Shown: positions 8,978 to 16,623 of the stretch, piece after piece
Layout of the letters: each line of letters starts with the position of its first letter
How positions within the stretch are numbered: position 1 is the first letter of the stretch
Program-made: the position numbers and the translations under genes
The notes under the pieces: model-generated
Databases searched by the model: none
Told to the model about the DNA's origin: nothing
What the model saw: the letters and a program-made list of their open reading frames with translations, nothing else
From: an uncultured Cuneatibacter sp.
GTDB taxonomy: Bacteria; Bacillota; Clostridia; Lachnospirales; Lachnospiraceae
DNA length: 64,000 bases
Reading direction: 5' to 3'
Assembly (NCBI GenBank): GCA_934234215.1
Contig: CAKQHB010000014.1
Location: 7,919-71,918, forward strand

Positions 8978-10147
8978 TTAATTTGTCTTTACTTTCTTTC
9001 CGCGATGGAGTACCATCTGCAACTCCAGATCCGGATTCCACAGCACAACATCCGCCCGTCTTCCCTCTGCCAGCACTCCATAGGTATCTGACATTCCAAG
9101 TCGTTTTGCCGGATGCATCGTTGCGCAAGCAACTGCTGTCTCCAACGGAATCCCCATCTGTTTTACAATGGTCCGCACACAGTCCGGAAGGGATGTCACC
9201 GATCCCGCCAGCGCACCGTCTGAGACAAGTCTGGCTTCTTTTCCATGGACAGATACTTCCTGACCACCCAGTGTGTAAGTACCGTCTGCCAGACCGGTTG
9301 CACGCATACTATCGCTGATGAGAATCATCCGCTCTGCGCCGAGCATCTGAAATGTGGCACGCACCATTGCCGGATGAACATGGATTCCGTCACAGATCAG
9401 TTCAGCAGTCACATCGTTCGCCTCTGCCACAGCACCCACTACACCGGGATCTCTGTGGTGGAACGGCGGCATCGCATTGTACAGATGAACCGCATGGCTG
9501 GCTCCTGCACAGATTGCGGCTGCTGCCGTCTCATAAGGTGCATTCGTGTGCGCCAGAGACACAACCACCTCTTTGCTGACCGTCTTTACGTAATCCACAA
9601 AAGGCGCTTCCTCCGGTGCCAGACCGATAACCTTGACAAGACCATCCGCCGCCTGCTGATACTTCCGATAGGACGCGACCTCGCACGGCTTGATCCACTT
9701 GCCGTCCTGCGCCCCTTTTTTCACCGGACTGATAAATGGTCCCTCCATGTTGATGCCGATGAGATCCGCACCAAGGTCTTCCCCTCCGAAATGCTGCTTT
9801 TTGCGGTAGGCTGCTGCATTTTCCAGAATTGCAACCAACTCTTCGTCAGACAATGTCATCGTTGCCGGTGCGATCGCCGTCACACCGATGGACTCCTCGT
9901 ACTGCGCGATTGTGCGCACCGCTTCCTCTGTCCCGTCACAAAAATCCGCGCCCATGCATCCGTGAAAATGCATATCCAGAAATCCGGGCATCGCATAAGC
10001 GCCCTCTCCGTCGATGCACTCCTCACCAATCACCGGCTCTAACGTATCTTCATATGCGATTTCTGAGATCCACTCTCCGGTGATCCGCATCTCTCCCGGT
10101 ACAAATGTTTGCTCCGGCGTGTAGATTTTGATATTTTTAATTCTCAT
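8978..10147 (-). CDS. nagA: N-acetylglucosamine-6-phosphate deacetylase
   Basis: Hydrolyses GlcNAc-6-phosphate to glucosamine-6-phosphate and acetate, feeding amino sugars into glycolysis or cell-wall synthesis. Amidohydrolase features are visible: the metal-site DMHFHGCMGADF, the metal-ligand Glu in NMEGPFI, SLAHTNAPY, AVHLYNAMPPFHHRDPG, the GIHVHP segment and the catalytic Asp of LISDSMRATG. Length 389 is standard. The frame opens at 10222, but the ATG at 10147 has AGAGGTG in front and overlaps the last codons of the histidine kinase by 11 bases, so translation is probably coupled. No nagB is adjacent. Its place directly behind a two-component pair is unusual. Confidence 0.93.
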   Translation of the reverse strand: MRIKNIKIYTPEQTFVPGEMRITGEWISEIAYEDTLEPVIGEECIDGEGAYAMPGFLDMHFHGCMGADFCDGTEEAVRTIAQYEESIGVTAIAPATMTLSDEELVAILENAAAYRKKQHFGGEDLGADLIGINMEGPFISPVKKGAQDGKWIKPCEVASYRKYQQAADGLVKVIGLAPEEAPFVDYVKTVSKEVVVSLAHTNAPYETAAAAICAGASHAVHLYNAMPPFHHRDPGVVGAVAEANDVTAELICDGIHVHPAMVRATFQMLGAERMILISDSMRATGLADGTYTLGGQEVSVHGKEARLVSDGALAGSVTSLPDCVRTIVKQMGIPLETAVACATMHPAKRLGMSDTYGVLAEGRRADVVLWNPDLELQMVLHRGKKVKTN

Positions 10148-11204
10148 CCCGCACCTCTTTTCTCGGTTTGTTTCTCTTTTTCGGCAGACGAATGGTAAAA
10201 GTGGAACCTGCGCCCAGTGCACTCTCCACCTGAATCGTGCCCTGATTTAGATCTACCAGACGTTTTACGATCGACAATCCCAGACCATTTCCGCCGCTTC
10301 CTCTGCTGGAATCTGCCTGATAAAAGCGCTCAAAAATCCGTTCCTGTGTCTCCGGTGACATCCCCTCGCCATTGTCCTGCACGATAACCTCAACTTCGTC
10401 TTTCAATTCTCTCGTCGCACAGCGGATCTGACCGCCCTCCGGTGTGTGCTGAATTGCATTTTGAATGAGGTTTTTCCAGATGTGTGTCATCAATTCTTCA
10501 TTGCCGACATAATTCACCGGGACAAAATCCCCCTCCATGTCGATGTTCTTTTTCAGCCATACCGGTGCCAACTGCTGCACGCACTGTCGCACCTGCTCAT
10601 CCAACGAATAGCAGCTGGCATTTTGAACCAACTCTGTATTTTCATACTTCGTCAGCAGCAAAATGTTCGTTGTCATCTCCGACAGATGTCTGGATTCTTC
10701 CATAATAATTCCGGCATATTCTTTTCTCTCGGCTGCAGAAAGACTTTCTCTTTGCAGCAATCTGGCATAACCGAGGATTGAAGATACCGGTGTCTTAAAC
10801 TCATGAGAGATCGTATTTAAGAAATCCATCTGCATTGTCTCTGTTCCGGACAACTGCTCCGCCATCCGATTCAGCGTGTCGGTCAGTTCTGACAATTCTT
10901 TCAGATTCGCTCCTGCGGACAGATGCACATCATAATTGCCGTCCGCGATTTTGTTCATCGCATCCACCATATCTCGGATCGGCTTTGTCACATGCGAGTA
11001 GTAGATAGACGCGCCGATACCGCCGATGGCATTGCAGGTCACTGCGATAATGAGAGGCAGCCACAAAGAAAAGACTGTATCCCGCGGCACGAGATGAAAA
11101 ATCGTCAAAAGTGCATATAACCCTGCTGCAATCAAGGTGGAGGCCACAATCACAAGAAATACGAGAAGCGCCATCACGGTGCGTGTGTTTTTCAGATATT
11201 TCAC
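10137..11204 (-). CDS. Sensor histidine kinase
   Basis: Membrane sensor of 355 residues. Two membrane helices (about 10-34 and 47-68) enclose only a dozen extracytoplasmic residues, followed by a HAMP domain (about 70-122), a HisKA domain with phospho-acceptor His134 in TISHEFKTPVSSI, and an ATPase domain with N box (NLIQNAIQHT), G1 (DNGEGM), F (FERFYQ) and G2 (GNGLGLSIV) motifs. The very small outer loop suggests sensing within or at the membrane, as in intramembrane-sensing kinases. It overlaps the response regulator by four bases (ATGA). Confidence 0.93.
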   Translation of the reverse strand: MKYLKNTRTVMALLVFLVIVASTLIAAGLYALLTIFHLVPRDTVFSLWLPLIIAVTCNAIGGIGASIYYSHVTKPIRDMVDAMNKIADGNYDVHLSAGANLKELSELTDTLNRMAEQLSGTETMQMDFLNTISHEFKTPVSSILGYARLLQRESLSAAERKEYAGIIMEESRHLSEMTTNILLLTKYENTELVQNASCYSLDEQVRQCVQQLAPVWLKKNIDMEGDFVPVNYVGNEELMTHIWKNLIQNAIQHTPEGGQIRCATRELKDEVEVIVQDNGEGMSPETQERIFERFYQADSSRGSGGNGLGLSIVKRLVDLNQGTIQVESALGAGSTFTIRLPKKRNKPRKEVRDEN

Positions 11205-11893
11205 TTTTCACTGCCCTCTTTGTCCGTCATCGCCATATAACCGAAACCACGGATCGTCTTGATGGAAAAATCCGAGTCATCCCGAAACTTTTCCCGCAGA
11301 CGGTTGATGTGGACTTCCACGGTATGTTCATCGCTGTCACTGTCATAATTCCAGATTTCATCCATGATCTGCCGCTTTGTGAATAACTGAGAAGGATACG
11401 ACAACAGCTTATAGAGTAGAAGAAACTCCTTCGGCGTCACAGGCACCAGCTCGCCGCCAACCCGAACCTGCATGTTGCTGTAATCCAGATGTGTGCTGCC
11501 GATCTGCAGCTCCTGCTCACTGACGATTCGGGAACGGCGCAGCAACGCTTTCACTCTCCAGAGCAATTCTTCCTCATCAAAGGGCTTCGTCAGAAAATCA
11601 TCCGTCCCTGCCTGAAATCCCTTTCGCTTGTCCTCGTGGGAAAGTCTGGCGGTCAGCATCAGAATCGGAATCTCACACTGTGTCTCACGCAACGTTCTCG
11701 TAAATTCATTGCCATCCATCCGCGGCATCATCACATCTACGATTGCCAGATCCACATGCTCCTCATCCATCCGCAGCAATGCATCCATCCCGTCCACTGC
11801 CGTCGTGCAGGAATATCCGGCATCTGTCAGGATCGTCCGCAACAGACTTCGCACATGCGCATCATCTTCCACGATCAGAATCTGAAACATCAT
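11201..11893 (-). CDS. OmpR/PhoB-type response regulator
   Basis: DNA-binding response regulator of 230 residues. The receiver domain (about 1-120) has the acidic pair EDD at the start, phospho-acceptor Asp53 in AIVDVMMP, a Thr/Lys switch (LTARLS, FLTKPF), and a C-terminal winged helix (about 130-225) with RFSKRQ-like LFTKRQIMDEIW and VDVHINRLREK-like segments. It is the first gene of the regulator-kinase-nagA-MATE unit and has its own promoter. GGAGGGGAGA precedes two adjacent ATGs. Targets are unknown; control of its own operon is likely. Confidence 0.94.
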   Translation of the reverse strand: MMFQILIVEDDAHVRSLLRTILTDAGYSCTTAVDGMDALLRMDEEHVDLAIVDVMMPRMDGNEFTRTLRETQCEIPILMLTARLSHEDKRKGFQAGTDDFLTKPFDEEELLWRVKALLRRSRIVSEQELQIGSTHLDYSNMQVRVGGELVPVTPKEFLLLYKLLSYPSQLFTKRQIMDEIWNYDSDSDEHTVEVHINRLREKFRDDSDFSIKTIRGFGYMAMTDKEGSEK

Positions 11894-11932
11894 TCTCCCC
11901 TCCCACTCGTTCTTTTTGCAACCATTCCTCTT

Positions 11933-11961
11933 ATTATAGCGGTGTTTTCAGCTCTTGTCAC
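11933..11961 (-). promoter_or_regulatory. SigA-type promoter of the two-component/nagA/MATE operon
   Basis: On the minus strand GTGACA (11956-11961), 17 bases, then TATAAT (11933-11938), about 40 bases upstream of the response regulator ATG. Confidence 0.7.
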
Positions 11962-12079
11962 GGCTTTTCCCGTTTATCTTCTGTCTTTTTTCTGTTTTTC
12001 TTTCGAATTTTGAGGTTACGTTGAAGTTTGGTTTTTAAAATACAAGAGAATGATTGTCTTTTTATGTGAGGAGGATATC

Positions 12080-12574
12080 ATGATTCATTGTGTGATCTAC
12101 TTAGCGATTGTCGGTATTTTAGCATTTTTTATTGGCCGGATGCTTCCGCGCACCTGGTTTCATGCGGATACATTTCCATTCCGCGCATTTGCATTTGAGA
12201 AGAATGGCAGGTTTTACGACCGCTTTCATATCAGCCACTGGAAAGACATTCTTCCGGACATGAGCCGCATTTTCCCATCGCTCATCATGCCAAAGAAAGT
12301 AACAAGACGCATGAATGCCAGCGAAGTGGAACAGCTGATTCAGGAGACCTGTGTAGCAGAGTTTGTACATATGATCCTGATTCCCGTCGGCTTTACCTGT
12401 CGGACGGTCTGTACCGGATCCGCCAGCCTGATTCTCTCAATTTTATTTGCATTGGGAAATGTCCCTTTTATCCTAATCCAGCGGTACAATCGCCCCAGAT
12501 TACTGCGCTTATATGCGATTTTGAACCGCTCGTCCAACGTTCTTGAAAAACATGAGCAGATTGCCGGAGACTAA
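12080..12574 (+). CDS. CrtO-like (glycosyl-4,4'-diaponeurosporenoate acyltransferase family) membrane protein
   Basis: A 164-residue protein with hydrophobic segments at about 2-20 and 98-135. It follows the small CrtO acyltransferase of staphyloxanthin synthesis in layout: RxxPRTWF at the start, PFRAFAFEKNGRFYDR, HWKDILPD, EVEQLIQETCVAEFVH, and a closing NVPFILIQRYNRPRLLRLY that is close to the staphylococcal sequence as I remember it. No carotenoid genes are visible, so it probably acylates another glycolipid here. The ATG at 12080 follows GAGGAGG. An upstream in-frame start at 12050 lacks a ribosome binding site. It is monocistronic, with a terminator overlapping its stop. Confidence 0.75.
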   Translation: MIHCVIYLAIVGILAFFIGRMLPRTWFHADTFPFRAFAFEKNGRFYDRFHISHWKDILPDMSRIFPSLIMPKKVTRRMNASEVEQLIQETCVAEFVHMILIPVGFTCRTVCTGSASLILSILFALGNVPFILIQRYNRPRLLRLYAILNRSSNVLEKHEQIAGD

Positions 12575-12600
12575 AAATGTCTCCGGTTTTTCATTTTTTT
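12564..12600 (+). terminator. Terminator of the CrtO-like gene
   Basis: CCGGAGAC (12564-12571) pairs with GTCTCCGG (12579-12586) and is followed by TTTTCATTTTTTT. The left arm lies within the last codons of the gene. Confidence 0.8.
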
Positions 12601-12601
12601 C

Positions 12602-12630
12602 TTGTGATTTTTGCTTTATTCCGCTATACT
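12602..12630 (+). promoter_or_regulatory. Promoter of the PH-domain gene and probably gdhA
   Basis: TTGTGA (12602-12607), 17 bases, TATACT (12625-12630). The leader from 12631 to 12692 contains two nested inverted repeats, GTAACG...CGTTAC and CAGAGT...ACTCTG, just before the ribosome binding site. Confidence 0.65.
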
Positions 12631-12692
12631 GGTAACGTATCAGAGTTTCAAAATACAGAGGGGGATTCCCGTTACTCTGTGAGGAGGTGCGT

Positions 12693-13181
12693 ATGGCATA
12701 CTTAAATCAGTCTGAAGATCTGACCGGAAAAGAGTTGATCTGGAAGGATCGCAAACATTGGGCTTGGTTCCCGTTCAGCTTTACTCGCTATGAGATTTCC
12801 AACGGCAGATTACATATCGACCGCGGCTTTTTCAAATCCGTTTCCGATGAGACACTTCTGTATCGCATCATTGATCTGAAATTGGAGCGCACACTTGGTC
12901 AGAAGCTGTTCGGTACCGGTACGATCTGCTTGCGTGTCCGTGTGGATGCGGACAAGGAGATCCACCTTGAAAACATTAAGCATCCTAAAGAAGTGAAAAA
13001 TGTGATCTCTCATATTGTAGAGGCTTCCCGTACTTTTCATAATGTAGTCGGCAAGGAATTTTACAATTCTGAATCCGCTCCGATGAGAGGACACAACGAG
13101 GATGACTGCCCCTGCTGTGAAGAGCATCATCATATGCACGACCACGGACCGGAATTTGATCCGGATGAGTTTGACAAATGA
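12693..13181 (+). CDS. Bacterial PH (bPH_2-like) domain protein with His/Cys-rich tail
   Basis: Protein of 162 residues, soluble. Residues about 20-115 have the pattern of bacterial PH-like domains (HWAWFPFSFTRYEISNGRLHIDRG, then repeated beta strands, FGTGTICLRV, and a closing helix of the KEVKNVISHIVEASR type). The tail carries DDCPCCEEHHHMHDHG, a plausible metal-binding patch, and an acidic end. The ATG at 12693 follows GAGGAGG. A GTG two codons earlier overlaps that site and was rejected. It sits 60 bases before gdhA in the same direction and has a promoter of its own, so the two may share a transcript. Function unknown. Confidence 0.7.
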   Translation: MAYLNQSEDLTGKELIWKDRKHWAWFPFSFTRYEISNGRLHIDRGFFKSVSDETLLYRIIDLKLERTLGQKLFGTGTICLRVRVDADKEIHLENIKHPKEVKNVISHIVEASRTFHNVVGKEFYNSESAPMRGHNEDDCPCCEEHHHMHDHGPEFDPDEFDK

Positions 13182-13241
13182 TGATTGCAGCAAATTGCTG
13201 TTTTCATAAATACATCCTATTATGTGAGGAGGAGAAATCCA

Positions 13242-14576
13242 ATGTCTTATGTTGATGAAGTTTTGGAAAAAGTAGCTGCCAAGAATCCCGCCGAGCCGGA
13301 ATTTAATCAGGCAGTCGGCGAAGTTCTGAATTCTCTTCGTATGGTAATCGAAAAGAATGAAGAGCATTACCGCAGCATCGCTCTTCTGGAGCGCATGACT
13401 GAGCCGGAGCGTATCATCACCTTCCGTGTACCGTGGGTGGATGATAAGGGACAGACTCAGGTAAACCGCGGTTTCCGTGTTCAGTTCAATAGTGCGATTG
13501 GTCCGTATAAGGGTGGTCTGCGACTGCATCCTTCTGTAAACCAGAGCATTATCAAATTCTTAGGTTTTGAACAGTGCTTCAAGAACTCTCTGACCGGTCT
13601 GCCCATCGGCGGCGGCAAGGGCGGTTCCGATTTCGATCCCAAGGGCAAGTCTGACCGTGAAGTTATGGCATTCTGCCAGAGCTTTATGACCGAGCTGTAT
13701 CGTCACATCGGCGCTGATGTAGACGTTCCTGCCGGTGATATCGGTGTAGGCGCAAGAGAGATCGGCTATCTGTACGGTCAGTACAAACGTATCACTGGTC
13801 TGTACGAGGGTGTTCTGACCGGTAAAGGTCTGACCTATGGTGGTTCTTTGGCAAGAACCCAGGCTACCGGTTATGGTCTGATCTACATGGTAGATGAGAT
13901 GTTAAAGAGCGTTGGCAAAGAACTGGCCGGACAGACCGTTGTTATCTCCGGTTCCGGTAATGTAGCAATCTACGCTACTGAGAAGGCTCAGCAGTTTGGC
14001 GCAAAGGTTGTTGCTATGAGCGACTCCAACGGCTATGTATACGATCCGGAAGGCATTGATCTGGACATCGTAAAGGATATCAAGGAAGTAAAGCGCGGTC
14101 GTATCAAAGAGTACGCAGAGCGTCGTCCTTCCGCTACTTACACTGAGGGTAAGGGCATCTGGACTATCAAGTGTGATCTGGCTCTTCCGTGCGCAACTCA
14201 GAACGAGCTGAATCTGGAAGATGCCAAGGCTCTGAAGGCAAATGGCTGCTTCCTTGTAGCAGAGGGTGCTAATATGCCTTCCACTCAGGAAGCTACTGAC
14301 TTCTATCTTGAGAACGGTATCATGTTCATGCCTGGTAAGGCAGCAAACGCTGGTGGTGTTGCTACTTCCGCTCTGGAAATGAGCCAGAACAGCCAGAGAC
14401 TGAGCTGGACCTTTGAAGAAGTGGATGCGAAGCTGCATCAGATCATGACCGGTATCTTCGAGAAGGTTGATGATGCTGCAAAGCGTTACGACGTACCCGG
14501 CAACTATGTTGCAGGTGCAAACATTGCAGGTTTCGAGAAGATTGTAAACGCAATGGAAGCTCAGGGTATTGTGTAA
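13242..14576 (+). CDS. gdhA: Glutamate dehydrogenase (hexameric, NADP-type by similarity)
   Basis: Reversibly converts 2-oxoglutarate and ammonium to glutamate. The 444 residues match the hexameric family. Substrate-site segments include QFNSAIGPYKGGLR, LPIGGGKGGSDFDPKGKSD (catalytic lysines), DVPAGDIGVGAREIG, and the nucleotide-binding VVISGSGNVAIYA followed by an SDS rather than an acidic DA end, which favours NADP. The start at 13242 is preceded by GAGGAGG. The frame open to 13185 adds residues not found in the family. Strong codon bias suggests high expression. A terminator follows 27 bases after the stop. Confidence 0.96.
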   Translation: MSYVDEVLEKVAAKNPAEPEFNQAVGEVLNSLRMVIEKNEEHYRSIALLERMTEPERIITFRVPWVDDKGQTQVNRGFRVQFNSAIGPYKGGLRLHPSVNQSIIKFLGFEQCFKNSLTGLPIGGGKGGSDFDPKGKSDREVMAFCQSFMTELYRHIGADVDVPAGDIGVGAREIGYLYGQYKRITGLYEGVLTGKGLTYGGSLARTQATGYGLIYMVDEMLKSVGKELAGQTVVISGSGNVAIYATEKAQQFGAKVVAMSDSNGYVYDPEGIDLDIVKDIKEVKRGRIKEYAERRPSATYTEGKGIWTIKCDLALPCATQNELNLEDAKALKANGCFLVAEGANMPSTQEATDFYLENGIMFMPGKAANAGGVATSALEMSQNSQRLSWTFEEVDAKLHQIMTGIFEKVDDAAKRYDVPGNYVAGANIAGFEKIVNAMEAQGIV

Positions 14577-14602
14577 TTTAAACTTCCAAATGTTTTAAAA
14601 TG

Positions 14603-14640
14603 CCCCGTTGTCACTTTTGTGGCAACGGGGTATTTCTGCT
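14603..14640 (+). terminator. Rho-independent terminator of gdhA
   Basis: CCCCGTTGTCAC (14603-14614) pairs with GTGGCAACGGGG (14619-14630), one G-U pair, followed by TATTTCTGCTTTCT. Confidence 0.85.
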
Positions 14641-14714
14641 TTCTAGGAAATTGCGTCGCATTTCCTAGAAAGCAAAAAGCGCTCCGCGTGGATCGCGCTG
14701 CGAATTCTATTTTT
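14638..14714 (+). repeat. Terminator-linked palindromic element, copy E2
   Basis: Starts in the tail of the gdhA terminator. The GCTTTCTAGGAAAT stem (14638-14651) pairs with ATTTCCTAGAAAGC (14660-14673). It is followed by the shared GCGCTCCGCGTGGATCGC module and ends in AATTCTATTTTT. Orientation relative to the upstream gene is the same as in the other five copies. Confidence 0.8.
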
Positions 14715-14761
14715 ACATTTTATTTCATAGTTTTATCAGAAAGAGCTCTTTCGAGGTTTTC

Positions 14762-15511
14762 ATGAAACGCCGTCTGACATTTCTCTGGTCTGCTTCTGTC
14801 CTCTTTTTTCTCTCCTGCGCACTCTTTCTTCCAAAAGCACTGACTGCCTCCACTTCCGGTGAACGTCTGCTGCCGATCTACAGTGTCGAAACAGAAGATC
14901 CGGTCGTTGCCCTCACCTTTGACGGTGCATGGGGCAATGAAGATCTGGCGGATATTCTCGCAACACTGACAGAATCCGATGTAAGAGCGACGTTTTTTCT
15001 CACCGGCGACTGGGTGCGCCAATATCCGGAAGACGTAAAAGCGATCGCTGCAGCCGGACACGACATCGGCAGTCACGGTGACACCCATCTGGATCTTGCC
15101 GGAAAGTCTGCTGACACGATCCGCCGTGAACTGGACGGCGCTTATGAAGCAGTCTTTCAAGTGACCGGAATCAAAATGGATCTGTTTCGACCCCCTTACG
15201 GAAGCTACGACAATACCGTGATCCAGACTGCCACTGGCTGCGGCTATTATGCGATCCAATGGTCTGTGGACAGTCTGGACTGGAAGGATTACGGTGTTAC
15301 GGATATTCTGGATCGCTGCCTCCATCACAAAAAACTCGAAAATGGTGCAATCCTGCTGCTCCATAACGGCGCACGCTACACAGCTGCCGCCCTTCCCGAT
15401 CTGATCCGCGGATTAAAAGAGCAGGGCTATTCGTTCCTGCCTGTCTCCGCTCTCATTCACCGGGATTCCTACCGCATTGATCATACCGGACGGCAAATTC
15501 CCACATCTTAA
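14762..15511 (+). CDS. Polysaccharide deacetylase (NodB homology, PdaB-like)
   Basis: Secreted or membrane-anchored carbohydrate deacetylase of 249 residues, probably acting on N-acetylated peptidoglycan. A hydrophobic signal anchor (about 7-28) precedes the NodB domain. Catalytic motifs are visible: TFDGAWGNED (the metal Asp, in the form used by PdaB-like sporulation proteins rather than TFDDG), HGDTH zinc histidines, RPPYGSYD, DSLDWKD, and LLHNG. GAGG stands before the ATG. It is read alone, between the gdhA terminator and the moxR promoter. A role in spore cortex or wall modification is an inference. Confidence 0.9.
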   Translation: MKRRLTFLWSASVLFFLSCALFLPKALTASTSGERLLPIYSVETEDPVVALTFDGAWGNEDLADILATLTESDVRATFFLTGDWVRQYPEDVKAIAAAGHDIGSHGDTHLDLAGKSADTIRRELDGAYEAVFQVTGIKMDLFRPPYGSYDNTVIQTATGCGYYAIQWSVDSLDWKDYGVTDILDRCLHHKKLENGAILLLHNGARYTAAALPDLIRGLKEQGYSFLPVSALIHRDSYRIDHTGRQIPTS

Positions 15512-15528
15512 AAAGATATATCTTTCTA

Positions 15529-15557
15529 TTGTACATTTTTGACAAATACCGTATACT
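15529..15557 (+). promoter_or_regulatory. Promoter of the moxR operon
   Basis: TTGTAC (15529-15534), 17 bases, TATACT (15552-15557). The nearby perfect TTGACA at 15539 has no -10 at proper distance. Confidence 0.6.
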
Positions 15558-15632
15558 ATAGCTAACAAATACGAGCATTTTAACCGTGGTTTTGTTTTAG
15601 GGCTGCGGATTCAAAATGAGAATGGAGGCATT

Positions 15633-16595
15633 ATGAACATTCCGAAATGTGCTGCAACGGCATCTGCTATCAAAGAAAACATCCAAAAAGTCATCATCGG
15701 AAAGAGCGAGGTTATTGACTGTATGCTGGCTTCCCTCATCGCCGGAGGTCATGTTTTGTTGGAAGACGTCCCCGGCACCGGTAAAACAGTTCTGGCAAAA
15801 TCTCTTGCAAAGTCTATCAGCGGTCACTTCTCCCGTGTCCAGTTCACGCCCGATCTGATGCCCTCTGACGTAACCGGACTTTATTTCTACAACCAAAAAG
15901 AAAGTGAATTCACCTTCCGGCCCGGACCTGTCTTCTGCAATCTGCTGTTAGCCGATGAGATCAACCGTGCCACTCCGAGAACTCAGTCCGCACTTCTGGA
16001 GTGTATGGAAGAAAAACAGGTTACGATCGACGGAAAGACTCATCCGCTGAATCCTCCGTTTTTTGTCATTGCTACGGAAAATCCGGTGGAAACCACCGGT
16101 ACGTTCCCTCTTCCGGAAGCACAGCTTGACCGTTTTCTCATGAAGCTGTCTATGGGACTTCCCACCGAAACGGAAGAGCTTCAGATTCTAAACCGTTTTG
16201 TTGCCGATCAGCCTCTCACTACCCTGGAATCTGTCTGTACACAGGAGGATCTGCTGGAAATGCAGCAGACTTGTCCGCAGATTTATGTGCATCCGGCTGT
16301 GATGCAGTATATCGTTGCACTGGTGCAGGCGACTCGTTCCGACCGCAGCCTGATCACCGGCGTCAGCCCCAGAGGAAGCCTTGCTCTGCTGCGCAGCTGT
16401 CAGGCCTATGCGATGATCGCCGGTCGTGATTACGTCGTTCCGGAGGATGTCAAAGCTCTGGCAGTTCCCGTTTTGGCACATCGTCTTGTGACTGGTCATG
16501 CCGCAGGCAGCATTCACCGTCCGGAGCAGATGATTGCACAGCTGCTGGATCAGGTTCCGGTTCCCACAGAGACCGAGTTCAGCCGCAAGGGATAA
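15633..16595 (+). CDS. MoxR-family AAA+ ATPase
   Basis: Chaperone-like AAA+ ATPase of 320 residues. Walker A is EDVPGTGKTVLAK (about residues 45-57), Walker B is LLADEINRATP (about 107-117), with the sensor 1 segment FFVIATENPVE and the typical RFLMKLSMG arginine region. MoxR proteins assist maturation of partner proteins, often von Willebrand factor or DUF58 proteins. It is first in a plus-strand operon with the DUF58 and DUF4129 genes, a widely seen arrangement. GGAGG precedes the ATG. Confidence 0.94.
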   Translation: MNIPKCAATASAIKENIQKVIIGKSEVIDCMLASLIAGGHVLLEDVPGTGKTVLAKSLAKSISGHFSRVQFTPDLMPSDVTGLYFYNQKESEFTFRPGPVFCNLLLADEINRATPRTQSALLECMEEKQVTIDGKTHPLNPPFFVIATENPVETTGTFPLPEAQLDRFLMKLSMGLPTETEELQILNRFVADQPLTTLESVCTQEDLLEMQQTCPQIYVHPAVMQYIVALVQATRSDRSLITGVSPRGSLALLRSCQAYAMIAGRDYVVPEDVKALAVPVLAHRLVTGHAAGSIHRPEQMIAQLLDQVPVPTETEFSRKG

Positions 16596-16623
16596 TGCTG
16601 TCCCGGAAAGGAGGCACTGCATT

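Noticed and set aside
15539..15544. Perfect TTGACA upstream of moxR
   Set aside because: No -10 box at 16-18 bases; the TTGTAC at 15529 with TATACT at 17 bases fits better.
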